A stretch of 61,821 nucleotides of DNA. It comes from Lactifluus volemus. Its lineage: Eukaryota; Basidiomycota; Agaricomycetes; Russulales; Russulaceae. Within the stretch, counting starts at the first letter, position 1. Each line of letters starts with the position of its first letter. Shown here one piece after another: positions 21,100 through 32,210 of the stretch. The stretch lies in assembly GCA_022376515.1 (NCBI GenBank), contig WTXI01000220.1, forward strand, positions 1-61,821. The letters are read 5' to 3'. Made by a program: the position numbers and the translations under genes. The notes beneath the pieces are model-generated. The model was not told the origin of the DNA. It was given only the letters and a program-made list of their open reading frames with translations, and searched no databases.

Positions 21100-22640
21100 T
21101 TTGCCTATGAGACCACCCAGACAAAGCAACGCCGAGCATGAATTCATCACATCTCTTTATTGGTGGACCTTCAAGTTGGTGTCCGTGAGTTAGATCGACT
21201 CAGAGAGCGAGGAGGCGAAAGAAATAAATCAGTGATGGAGCGCGAGTGAGAGACATCGTATTGCAGAGATGGGGGCTTAGATGATAAGCGGAGGCGGTTG
21301 GTCGTGATCGTAGGCAGACCTGAGTGTCAGCGAGTGGCCCCGAGGCCGACTTGTCTTAAGATATCTCTCGTTGACTCTTCTTCAACGCACACTTTGGTGC
21401 TGCTGTTCTTGGGTCCCAAGTAGAAAGGAGGCTCGGAGAAACGAAGCCTAGTTGAGACTTGATACTTATGGCAGACGAAACCGATGACGATGGAGGGGAG
21501 ATGCGGCGACAATGCGCTGCTCATCAAAGTACAATTTCTGGGTCTTAAAGTACATGTCAGACTCGTAGTTATCAGAAAAATATCGGAAATGAGAGAAACA
21601 TCAGCAGAACAGCTCGGGGCCCTTTCAAGGCATAGTTGGGTCAGATAGAAACGCAACTGAAGGCCGAGAATCTGGGATTGATGCAAAGAAGAGTAGAGGG
21701 CGCGTGCCCATTGCCACCCTCGAGCTCACTTAGTTCAGAATACTCCATAGGATGCTCGCATTTCCTCCCAGAGCTACGTGCTTTGTTTTCGTCGTTTCAA
21801 ACCTGGACTGCGGCGTGTTGTGCCTCACGCCCCATCTAGGCAGTCAGTTCGTATCTGGAAGATTACCGTACCGGGACAACAAGAGGAAACGCGAGGAAGC
21901 CTATGGTTCACTGCCGCTCTTCAGTGCCAGCGTACATTTAGCAAGTCTTGAAGTATATCTCAGGAGCACAGCCATTGAGAGCAAAACACGTTGAGAACGG
22001 GCACGAATGGAAGATCAAAAACAGGTGTGGACGAAAAGCACAGTGTGAAAGCCTGAAGTAGGTGATGAAGCCGAAAGCCAAGGAAAAGAGAAAGGGTGAA
22101 TGATGGGCTTACTAGGCGTTGTGCGAGACACAGCATGCAGTCCAGAGCCGGAACGACAAATACAGAATACAGTCATGAAGATTACCGTACTATGGAGACT
22201 CGTGGGGATCTAACCGAACAGGAAGCTGTGAAACACGAGGCACATGGCAGAAAAGAGGAAGGTACAGGGAGCGCAGATAGGGGGCGAGGCCAGAGACTGC
22301 GGGGCTATGGCCAAGGTAAAATCGATGAAAAATGGAGCTGAATCAAGGTGATATTGAATAGCGCGAGGGAAGGGCCCGGCAAGCAGGCGAGAAGAGGTAG
22401 AACCGTTGGAGTAGGGATTAGAGACACAGGCTAGGGATGACTAGGCGTGGGAAGCTAAGCGGCATCGTGAATACCCGACGCTGAGATAAGCACAGACAAC
22501 GCGACTTCATCGATTCATCCCTAACCACTACCTCCTCGGGACAGCGCCCGCCCCTCCAATACCGTGGCGCAGGAAACGGGGCTGCAAGGTCAGCGCCACG
22601 GCTTACCTTGATAAATTTAAGAGCCATTTCAATATCAGTT
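21100..22640 (-). other. Unrecognised insert, possible gene remnant
   Basis: No protein family was recognised. On the minus strand a short stretch near 21480-21590 reads YESDMYFKTQKLYFDEQ, which looks coding. A nearby frame gives FSEPPFYLGPKNSSTKV around 21400-21450. A GTACGGTAAT sequence near 21865-21875 could be a splice donor; the same ten bases occur near 36880, in the other foreign insert of the array. The frames are short and broken. It could be a decayed multi-exon gene carried into the array by duplication. Confidence 0.35.
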
Positions 22641-23117
22641 CTCTTGGGTATTCAGCTTAGCCACCAACTTGACCACTGACCACATTTGTTGCTCGCTACA
22701 GAACTCGTTCAGACGCGCTGCTACATTTCCTAGTGTAGAACCTTGACAACGATCTGTGGTTCATCTGTGTTGGTGTGAGAGTTCTGAGACCAGTCAGTGA
22801 TCGGTCGAAGACTCTGTCCAAGTACGGACTAGTATGGACTGATCGGTGCCAACAATCAATGGGATGTGCGCGCACCCGGACTCTCCACACATGGTCAAAT
22901 AAACCACAACCCTGAATAGTTAATTCACCAGTTAGCATGGGGTATAGTACAGAAAGATGAAACCAGTTGATAATTGTACACTGTTGACAGTCAGTCAACG
23001 TAACTGCCGACCAAAAGCAGTAGTGCATACATCCCTAACCCGAGAGGCACAGACCGAAAACGAAAGATGTTATCCAACCAAATCCTACCATAATTTAACA
23101 CAAGAAGAGTGAGGATA

Positions 23118-24418
23118 TCAAACAGTGGGGAGGCCATGGTATGTCGGTGGTTGTACAGCGCCTCCAGTATTGGCCGCTGCGGGTACCTGGTTTGTCTCTG
23201 GCACATGATTGGATCCTTGGTACCCAGGGAATGTTGTTCGGTCGTCCGGGTTCTACACATATAGGAAAGGAGGGAGAGCATGAGAGTCCTGCCACAAAAA
23301 CGTAGAAACACGCACGTAAAGCGGCCTCTCGGGCGTCTGAGACATAGCTGCAGTGGCCGATCCTTGCGGAGGAGGCATTCTTCGCCTCAAATAGTAAAAG
23401 ACAAGGGCGGCCGCACAGATTGCTGTAATACCGCCAACGGCACCCCCCGCGATGGCACTTGCATTAGAAGAAGAGCCTCTGGAACTGCCAGAGTTGGACG
23501 AAGGGGTTGAGGCGGCAGTGACACTGACAGAGGCGGTCTTGGAGGCGTAGGTCAAGGTAGACCAGGCTCCCAATGAAGACCCAATGGAAGAGGCAGGAGA
23601 ATTGCCAATTAACACGCCAGGAACCACTTCAGGAGTATCTGAAAAGCGAAGGGGGAGCTAAGAGTACCAAGTGACGGAGAAAGAAGCGTGTTCTTACCAC
23701 CAACGGCATACGCTTGACGGGAATCCCAGCTGCCCGAGACCTTGGATATACAGTCAGTATGCAACGAAGACGAAAGATGACGAACGAACTGTGACATCGA
23801 TGAGGGCCCAGTAGGGTACCCTAACTCCAGAAGGAACAGGGTTAGGGAAACTGGAAACGTTTCTCTGTCAGGGCCAGGAATCCTCTTGCCACGACAGCCA
23901 ACTCACGATGAGGTAGGATAATTATTTGTGCAGTTGGTCGAATACTGATACCAGCTTAAAGGTATAAGCCAAGTTCAGTTGGCGAGGGGGTAGTGAGATA
24001 CGTACCCGGCCCACGTTTGTCCCTGGCATGCGCCACACGCACTCATAAGAGAATATACGACAGTGTTGCACTGGCACATCAAGAGCGTCTTCCCATCGTC
24101 AGTGCGGGGGTTAGGGTACCTGTCTCCCGACTGGATACCCTTGATGGTATACGCTGTGCGAGGTGAGTGGGCAAAGGTGGTACAGGAGGAAGCTGACTGA
24201 CTGCCCTCATTACACGTAGACTGTAAATAGGCTGCAACTAAGCACGGATCTTGATTCATCGAGTTGAATGACTTGGACAACTGATCAGGAAAGGATAGGG
24301 AAAAGAAATGGATCGGCCGCACCCATTGCCAGAACGAGTCGCAAGTTGGAGCGGTGATCTGAGAAAGTGCGTGACCGGAAAGGAGCGAAAAAGTCGTAAG
24401 TACAGCCAATATTGACAT
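23118..24418 (-). CDS. Array copy 7: single-pass membrane protein with short tail
   Basis: ATG at 24418 (MSILAVLTTFSLLSGHALSQ). This is the first of the divergent second subfamily. The ectodomain has CDSFWQW, NSMNQDPC, YTIKGIQSGDRYPNP and CQCNTVVYSLMSACGACQ; then GVRVPYWALIDVT and VSGSWDSRQAYAVG. The helix SAIAGGAVGGITAICAAALV is followed by RRR. The tail exon is much shorter than in the siblings: after MSQTPERPLY the donor follows directly, so the Pro-rich middle part is missing. The last exon NPDDRTTFPGYQG ends YHGLPTV at 23118-23120. All junctions read in frame. I see no clear TATA box at the usual place. Confidence 0.85.
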
Positions 24419-25047
24419 TTCTAGGGTGATCCCGGTAGGACACTGGCAGTGGGAATCACGGAGAAGGGTGATTCGTTCATGGCCAACCGTTGATACAAAT
24501 ATACAAATCAATTAGGCACACGGCCCACTTTGCCTTGTCGATAATCCCACTGGCAAGGTCGGTTTGTCCATGTGGCACTGATCGATCACAAATGAGTACG
24601 TACACTTCCTTGCTCGACTTGTTTTTCAATCGAATCACACTCTCAGGCGATGACTGAGTACCTGAAAAGGCCGTACGCAGGACCCGACCCCCTTTATGGT
24701 ACTAGTAGTACGCCACATCGCCATCTCCATATCAGTTCTTCCCAGCATTCAAAAGTGTCACCAACTTGAACAACGTTGTTTGCTGCAGAACCTATTCAGA
24801 GGCGCCGTGTATATGGTCGAACAACGGCGACTCTGAGATAGTCAATTCGCCCAAGAAGAAAGTTAGTATAGGTGAAAACCAGTTGATAATTGTACAGGGT
24901 TGACAGTTAGCGTGACCACCCGCCGAAAATATCACTACTTCGTAGTACATCCACAACCGAGACGTAAAGCGCGTAAAGACCGAGAATGACAGCAACCAAA
25001 TCCTACGATGATTAAACACAAGAAGAATGACATAATCAAACAGTGGG
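24419..25047. other. Spacer between copies 7 and 8
   Basis: A short spacer with remnants of the upstream block and of the 3' flank (about 24830-25020). No gene is seen. Confidence 0.6.
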
Positions 25048-26374
25048 CTAGTCATAGTATGACGGTGGTGGTTGCATGTTGCCTCCCTTGTGGGGTACCT
25101 GGGTGTGGGCTTCTGGCACAGGACTGGTTCCTTGGTTCCAGGGGAGCGTGGCTGGGTCGTATGGGTCCTGCGCATATATAACATATGGAGAACATGCACA
25201 GACTGCGACAAAGACGTAAAAACACGTACGTAATGCCTCACTGGTGGGACGGGGACCGCAGGCACGTATGACGACACAAGTGTTCTGTCACCAAGTGATG
25301 ATGAAGGCAGGCGTTCGCCCATGCGCGGTTGTGTGGTACCATCGAACACGGGCGGAGGAGGCGGCCCTTGCATGACCCTTCTTCGCCTGAAGAAGAAGAA
25401 GAAGATAAGAACACTCGCAGAGATTCCTAAGATACCACCGACGGCGCCCCCCACGATGGCACCCAAAGAAGAGCTTTTGGAACTGGGCGGAGGGGTTTGA
25501 GTGGCAGTGCCGGTCGGTTGGGAAGACGAGATGGAAGAGGAAACCGGAGGTACAACAGACGCGCTAGGACCTAATTCAGGACTATCTGAAAAGTGACGGG
25601 GAGGGCGTAAGATACCAAGTGACAGAGAAACACGAGAGGTCATACCGCCGATGGTACGCGATTTGTTGGAATTCCAGGTGCCCTCGGCCTGGGATATACG
25701 GTCGGTATGCAATGAAGACGAAAGATAGATAACGAACTGTAACATCGATGCGCGCCCAGTAGGGTACATAAGTTCCATCAGGAACAAGGTTAGGGAAACT
25801 GGGATAAAGATTCTCTATCAGGACCAGAAGTCCTCCTGCCGTAACATCAACTCACGATGAGGTATGATAGATGCTTGAGCAGTTGGTCGTATACACAGAC
25901 CAGCTAAAAAGACATAAGCCAAGTAGGCGAGGGGATGGGTGCGGGACGTACGGTAACCATGTTGCTCCCTGGCACGCACCGCACGCACTCAAGAGAGAAT
26001 ATACGACTGTGTTGCACTTGCACAAGTTGTCATCGTTAACGATAGGTCCAGTGTACGATTCTCCTGGTGTGAGAGCCGGGACGGAAAATGCTGTGCGAGG
26101 TGAGAATGGGAAGGTAGGACAGAGAAAGATGACTGACAGCCTCCGGCGCACGTTGACTCCAAATAGGCTGAGACAGTACATGGACTTTGATTAATCGAGT
26201 TAAGTGTCTGAACCAAGGATTAGGAAAGGAGAGGGAAAAGAAATGATTCAACCGCACCCATAGCCACGAGGAGTCCGCGTCGCATTTGGCAGCGGAGATC
26301 TGACCCCGACTTATCAGAGCAAATCCGTAGCCAGAAAAGAGCAACAATGTCGAAAGTACAGCGAATTTTGACAT
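25048..26374 (-). CDS. Array copy 8: single-pass membrane protein, last residues lost
   Basis: ATG at 26374 (MSKFAVLSTLLLFSGYGFAL). Ectodomain: NSINQSPC, CKCNTVVYSLLSACGACQ, then VPYWARIDVT-like and GTWNSNKSRTIG exons. The stalk is short. The helix GAIVGGAVGGILGISASVLI is followed by RRRR. The tail reads PPPPPVFDGTTQPRMGE. The last exon has the usual DPYDPATLPWNQG start but ends in TAG at 25048-25050 in place of the LPTV terminus; the ancestral TGA is at 25036-25038. Only about four residues are lost, so the gene is probably functional if the extreme terminus is not needed. Confidence 0.82.
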
Positions 26375-27286
26375 TTTCAATGGACGAAATGTGCGGGTGA
26401 TGCCGGCGGGACACTTGCAGGGGGAGTATCAGAGGAGGTGATTCGTTCATTGGCAGCCCTATAAATCCAGCTAGTCACGGGCAATGCTCAGGCACATTCT
26501 GCAATGCCTCCAGCCTGATGTGGCACTGATCGATCATCAACGGAACGTTCAGCCATCGTGTAGAGATAGTGGACTGACATTGCTCGACCTCTTTGACAAG
26601 CGTTGTGTTGCTGTCATTGACGGAGCACTTTGAGGACGTCGCTACGGAACTATCGTCTCTTCAACCAGGTCTTAACCCCGGGCGTGGTAGAGAGCGTGAC
26701 ATGATGTGACACTCGTTCGAGCCAGGCGTTGGCTGAGTACCTTACAAGTACTGGCCGGCTAGCGGTAGCCGCACCGCACCGAAACTTTACCGTATAAGGC
26801 AACTCACTGCGTCGATCCTATTGAACTGCGCTCCCTTCTTCCCTCTCAACTGGACTTGGGGCATCGGCCGTGTTATCACTGGCAGCAGACAGGGTTCGAA
26901 CAATGGTGAGTTCATCAGGCATCAGCTAGTACAAGCTCTCGGACATGGTGACATAATGTTCGCTGCTGCTACTGTACAGTTCTTAAGCCAGTCAGTGATC
27001 GGTCAAAGATTCTGTCCAGCCTGAGCTACGGCCTGAGCTACGGACTACACGACCGTTTCGTGCTGCAAATACAATGGGATATGCACGCAGTTATTTGCGA
27101 CCCTGAGACGGTCGATTCACCCAAGAAATAAGTTAGCATTGGGTGAAACAGTTGATAATCGAGTTGGTCAGTCAGCATGACTGCTTAGCCTCGTTACTTA
27201 CATCTACGACCCGAGAGGCAAAGATAGAAACAACAAATATTACCCAACCAAATCTTACAATAATTTAACACAACAAGATGACGGTA
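26375..27286. other. Spacer between copies 8 and 9
   Basis: Upstream block of copy 8, TGTGACA motifs near 26696-26712, and the 3' flank of copy 9 from about 26960. No gene is seen. Confidence 0.6.
26459..26466 (-). promoter_or_regulatory. TATA-like element of array copy 8
   Basis: CTATAAAT lies about 85 bp before the ATG, in the conserved GGCAGCC context. Confidence 0.5.
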
Positions 27287-28033
27287 TCAAACAGTTGGTA
27301 AAGCACAGTATGCCGGTGGTGGTGAAGTTGGCATGCTGGCCATGGTATGTCCCGCGTCGGACGTTGCGGGTACCTGGGTGTAGACCTTTGGCACAGCATT
27401 GGATCCTTCTCCTTGGTTCCAGGGGAACGTGGTTGGGTCATCCGGGTCCTATGCATATAAAAAGGAGGGGATCATGAGAAACATGCATAGCGCAGCATAG
27501 ACTCTGCGACAATCACGTAAAAACACGTACATAGATCCTCATTGGTGGGGCGCGTGTCTCAGGCAAGAATGGCGTCACAACTACTCTGCCATCTGATGAT
27601 TGAGGCTGGATCTCATCCATGAGCAGCTGTGGGGTACCACTGTACACGGCGGCGGCGGGTAGCCTCTGCTGAGGTCTTCTTCGTTCAAGAAGAAAACAAG
27701 ATAAGAGTGGCCACAGAGATAACCACGACGCCACCGATGACACCCCCCGCGATGGCACCCATATTAGAAGAAGAGCCTCTGGACTTGGATGAAGGGGATG
27801 AGGTGGCAGTGGTAAAATCGGTAGAGCTCGTGGGTGAGTCAGTAGAGCCTGGAAAGTAGCCCGGGACGGTGGTGTATGGAAAGTAGGTGGTTAATGACAA
27901 ATAGGTGGTGGATGGCAAGTAGCCCGGGCCGGTGTTGGGCCCCGGGCCTGTGGTCCCGTAGGAGTTGTAGCGTGACATCGCGTAGGAGTTGTAGACTGAA
28001 GACATCGCGACAGGACCCGGTATCTGAAAAGCA
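27287..28033 (-). pseudogene. Array copy 9: headless copy, promoter joined directly to the membrane-helix exon
   Basis: The intron-6 acceptor (CTTTTCAG near 28030) and exon 7 follow immediately after the upstream block with its TATAAAT at 28071-28080. Exons 1-6, that is the signal peptide and the Cys-rich ectodomain, are missing. The first ATG gives MSSVYNSYAMSRYNSYGTTG, a Tyr/Pro-rich stalk unlike the siblings, then the helix GAIAGGVIGGVVVISVATLI. Two one-base losses at the end of the helix shift the frame, giving a TGA after LFSS. Tail (LERRRPQQ) and last exon remain out of frame, with the final stop at 27287-27289. It cannot encode a normal family member. Confidence 0.85.
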
Positions 28034-28070
28034 GAGGGGTCATGGAGGAAGTGATTCGCTCATCGGAAGC

Positions 28071-28080
28071 CTTATAAATG
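28071..28080 (-). promoter_or_regulatory. TATA box retained by headless copy 9
   Basis: CTTATAAATG in the conserved GAAGCCTTATAAATGC context lies about 40 bp from the deletion junction. Confidence 0.6.
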
Positions 28081-28872
28081 CAGCAAAATCAAGGTTCAGT
28101 TACAGGCACAGTTTTCTTCGATGGAACGCGTAAGTGGCTGGCAATATCAGTTTGTCCAGCTAAATGTCCAAGTCAGGGATACTGGTGGCGCCGATTGCGT
28201 ACAGCCATTAGTATCGACCTTGCTTGCTCGACTCGGACCTGTTTTATGAGGATCATGTCATTGATGAAGGTTGAGGGCATCTCTACGGAACTATCCTCGC
28301 TCAGAGCCGGAGCATCGACAGTCTCAACGGGAGTCTCAACAAAGTCTCCTCACTGTGTGTGTGACAGAGTGTGGGTACTCCCTCGAAGCGTTGGATAAAC
28401 ACCTTAACTGGACTGGCCCAGCGCCTTTACAGCCAATGCCTCATTGCGCTCTCGGGCTATTTCCAATCGAACCTGTGTAAGGAAGTCACCAACTTGAACA
28501 TGTTTGTTTGCTACCAGAATCCATTCAGACGCGCTCCTACATCTCCTGGTGTAGGAGTTTGAAGCCAGTCAGTGATCGGTCAAAGGTTCTGTCCAGGTAC
28601 GGACTACAGGACTGCTTCGCGCCCCCGATCAATGGGGTGTGCACGCACTAGGGATGTGGTCAGATAACTGCGATCCTGAGAGGGCCAATTCGCCTAAGAA
28701 ATAAGTTAGCGTGTGGGGAAAACCATTGATAATTGTACAAGGATGACCAGTAACGTGACTGCCTATCAAAACCTCATTATTCCTACATCCAAGACCCAAA
28801 CACCGAAAACGAAAGACGTTATCCAACCGTAACCAGATCCTACAATATTTCAACACAAGACAAGTGACAATA
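28081..28872. other. Spacer between copies 9 and 10
   Basis: Upstream block followed by the 3' flank of copy 10 (about 28560-28872). No gene is seen. Confidence 0.6.
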
Positions 28873-30279
28873 TCAAACAGTGGGAAAACCATGGTATCCT
28901 GGTGGTTGTGAAGTTTGCATGTTGACTAGGGTGCTTCCAGTGTTCGACACGGCAGGTACCTGGGTGTGCGCCTTTGGCACAGGGTCGGGTCCTTGGTACC
29001 CAGGGAACGTGGTTGGGTCGTCCGGGTCCTGCACATATAGAAAAGAGGGAGAATATAAGAACATGCACCGGTCTGCGACAATCACGCACGTAAAGCCTCA
29101 TTGGTAGGGCACGCGTCTCGGGCAAGGATGGCGTCACAAATGCTCCGCCATCTGTTGGTTGAGGCCAGACTTCATCCATGGGCGGCTGTTGCGTACCACC
29201 GTACACGGCGGCAATAGGGGGGCTCTGCTGAGGTCTTCTTCGCTTCAAGAAGAAAAACAAGATAAGAGCGGCCGCAGAAACTGCTACAAGACCACCGGCG
29301 ACACCCCCTGCGATAGAACCCAAGTTAGAAGAGCCTCCGGAACCGGACGAAGAGGATGACGTGGCAGTGGGGGACTGGGTTGAGGTCGTGGGTGAGTTGG
29401 TAGAGGCCGTGGGTGAGGAAGGCAGGTTGGAAGAAGCCGGGATGTCATTTATAATCTTCATGCCAGGACCCGTTTCAGGAGTATCTGAAAAGGAGGAGGG
29501 GATTGTAAGACAACCAAGTGATGGAGAAAAAAAAGTGTGTTCCTACCGCCAACGGCACGCGATTCAGCTAGATTCCAGATGCCCTCAGCCTGAAATATAC
29601 AATCAGTACGCAACGGCTCGGAAAAAGAAAGATTGCGTAACGAACTGTAACATTGAGGAGCGCCCAATAGGGCACGTAAGTTCCATCAGGAATAGGGTAA
29701 GGGTAACTGGGAGGGTTTGCTCTGTTAGGACCAAGAGTCCTCTTGTCATAGCAGTCGACCCACGGTGTGTCAAGAGTTCCGGCAGTGCAGTTTGGGATAT
29801 AGTTAGACCAGCTAAAAGGATATAAGCCCAGTAGGCGAGAGGTTGGTGTGGGACGTACGATATCCACGTTCCTCCTTGGCATGCCCCGCACGCACACATG
29901 AGGGAATACAAGACGGTGCCACACTCGCACGATTCCACGTTGACCTGCTGAAGGCTGGGACCAACATACATTTGACCAGGTTGGAGAGGCCCGAGACTAA
30001 ACGCTGTGCGAGCCTGAGGTGACAATGGGAGGTGGTACACGGGAAAGGTGACTGACAATTCCCGAAACACGGTGTGAACAAATACCCTGCGACTAAACAC
30101 GGACTTTGGCCAATCGAGTTGTATGCCTTGGACGAAGGGTCATTCAAAGGATGGGAAAAGAAATGGTTTGGCCACACCCATTGCCACGACTTGGACGTCG
30201 AGTTGCAACTGGGAACGGAGAGCGCAAGTGCATGGCCAGAAAAGAGTGACAGGGTCGTAAGTATAGCGGATATTGACAT
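28873..30279 (-). CDS. Array copy 10: single-pass membrane protein, intact
   Basis: ATG at 30279 (MSISAILTTLSLFSGHALAL). Ectodomain: NSIGQSPCLVAGYL, FSLGPLQPGQMYVGP and CECGTVLYSLMCACGACQ, then WSNYIPNC and PDGTYVPYWALLNVT. The stalk repeats Pro-Thr-Thr-Ser-like words (SPTASTNSPTTSTQSP), so it is probably O-glycosylated. The helix GSIAGGVAGGLVAVSAAALI is followed by LKRRRPQQ. Tail: VYGGTQQPPMDEVWPQP; last exon DPDDPTTFPGYQGPDPV, ending YHGFPTV at TGA 28873-28875. Exon 4 uses the donor CACC-GTGGGT. All junctions are in frame. No TATA box is evident upstream. Confidence 0.88.
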
Positions 30280-31519
30280 TTATGAGGAATCAAATGTGAA
30301 TGGGATGGATGATGCCAGTGGGCTAGCCAGGGGGTGGCGAGAGGTCACGGAGGAAATGCCAAACATTACAGGCCTGTCCATAAAATCGTTCGTCGTTGAC
30401 AGCCAATGTCAGGTGGTTGTTGCCAGTTATTACGTACAGCTATCGGGTCGACGCGACGTAACCGTGACCGACCTTGCTTGATCGACCTCTTTGATGAGGA
30501 CCATATCACTGAGGCGTTGAAGGCGTCTACTACGGAACTATTCTCTTCAACTCAGAGCGTCGACGGTCTCGACGGAGTTTCCTCATCCTGTGTGACAGAG
30601 TGAGTGACCAAAGGTGACACTTCTTCGAAGCGTTGGATGAGTACCTTAACTGGCCTAGCGCCCGGCGCTTTTACATATCGTGAGCCACTCATTGGCTCTA
30701 CAGTGGTGGTTCCTATCGAACCTCTATGGACAGGTAACGTCCCTTCAACTCTACTTCTTCTTGCCACACAAGTACTCCGGAAGCTCGGGCACGAGGGGAC
30801 AACGCCGCACGCATGAGTGGAGAAAAAAGGTCAAACTTCAATTGCCCTCACTCTAGTCCATTCGGATATTCAACTGGTCCATCTATCACAAATGTGGCTC
30901 ACTAGTTATGATGTGAAACAAGTAAGATGTATCTGTTGCAGCAGAACAACCGCTCAGACTGTGGGTGAAGTGAGCGCTCATCACCTGCGAGTGAAACTAA
31001 ATCTGTATAATAAAGGTGTCCGATGAGACACATGAAGCGGTGTCATGATCGTACTTGACGGCTGTGCCAGTCTCAACGGGTCCTGGGGTCTCAACAAAGT
31101 ATCCTCACAGTGTTTGTGTGACAGTGTGAGGCTCAACACTTTTCACACTACAGTATCGAGAACCAATCTCTCATTGCACTCTATGTGGTTCCTATCGAAC
31201 CTCCTGGTGTAAGATTCTGAAGCCAGTCGGTAATCAGTTGAGAGGTTTGGTCCAGATATGGACTACGGACTGCTTCGTGCCAACAATCAATCGCGCACCC
31301 TTAAATCACTGCGACCCTAAGATGGCAATTGAATTCTCCCAAGAAAGAAGTTAGCATGTGGTGAAAACTGGTTGGTAATTTTACAGAGTTGGCCAGTCAG
31401 CATGACAGCCTACCAAACCTCATTACTTCGTACATCCACGACACAAACACCGAAAACGAAATATGTTATCCAACCGTGAACAGATCTTACAATAATCAAA
31501 CACAGCAAGAGTGACGACA
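30280..31519. other. Spacer between copies 10 and 11
   Basis: Diverged upstream block (30280-30800), partly duplicated motifs (TGTGACAG near 30590 and 31120), then the 3' flank of copy 11 from about 31210. No gene is seen. Confidence 0.6.
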
Positions 31520-32000
31520 TCAAACAATTGGCAAGCCACGGTATACCGGTGGCGGTGAAGGCATGCTGCTCAGGGTGTGTCCAATGCTGGACGCCTCGGT
31601 GTCGGCCTTTGGCACAGGATCAGTTCCTTGGCCCCAGGGGAACGTGGTTGGATCATTCGGGTCCTGCGCATATGAAAAGAAGGGGAGAGCGTGAGAAACG
31701 TGAAAGGTCTGCCAAAGAAGTAGAAATACGCACATAAAGCTTCATTGCCAGTGATGGGGCGCGCATCTCGCTGGCAGGCGAAGATGGTGGCACAAATGCT
31801 CCGCCATCTGACGATTGAGGCCGGATTTTATCCTCAAGCTGCTGTGGGATAGGATCCAACACAGCTACAGTAGGCGGACCCTGGCGGCGCTTTCTTTGCC
31901 TCCTCAAGAAGATGATAAAAGCGGCAATCGAGATTGCTATAGCACCACCGACGACGCCTCCCACGAGGGCACCTACATTAGAAGAAGAGCCTCTGGACCT
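31520..32000 (-). pseudogene. Array copy 11: 3' fragment (helix, tail and last exon only)
   Basis: Reading from the 5' side, the copy starts abruptly near 32000 within the Ser/Gly stretch before the helix. The helix GALVGGVVGGAIAISIAAFI, a basic RRQRKRRQ segment, the tail (PQSSDGGAFVPP) and the last exon DPNDPTTFPWGQG follow, ending at TGA 31520-31522. Upstream of 32000 the DNA changes at CTCGCCCAAAAAG into the 3' flank of copy 12. The likely cause is recombination between a stalk sequence and a neighbour's 3' flank, which removed signal peptide, ectodomain and promoter. No start codon context remains. Confidence 0.85.
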
Positions 32001-32210
32001 CGCCCAAAAAGTAATTTAGAATAGGGGTACATGTACACATTACGGAAAGATAAGAACCAGTTGAGTAACTTGAGTTGACCAGTCAGCGTGACTGCCTACC
32101 CAAAAGCCTCACTAATTCCAACATCTACGACCCGAGAAGCAAAGACCGAAAACAACAGATATTACCCAACCAGATCTTGCGATCAACAAATTAACACAAG
32201 AGCGCAGATA

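Larger units (their letters stand above)
20367..23117. other. Long spacer between copies 6 and 7 with a foreign insert
   Basis: 20367-20800 is the upstream block of copy 6. From about 20900 to 22640 the sequence is unrelated to the array. About 22640-23117 is again the array 3' flank. The insert is described separately. Confidence 0.65.

Noticed and set aside
26821..27024. Short plus-strand frame in the spacer between copies 8 and 9
   Set aside because: No family match, no conservation in other spacers, and it overlaps the repeated flank.
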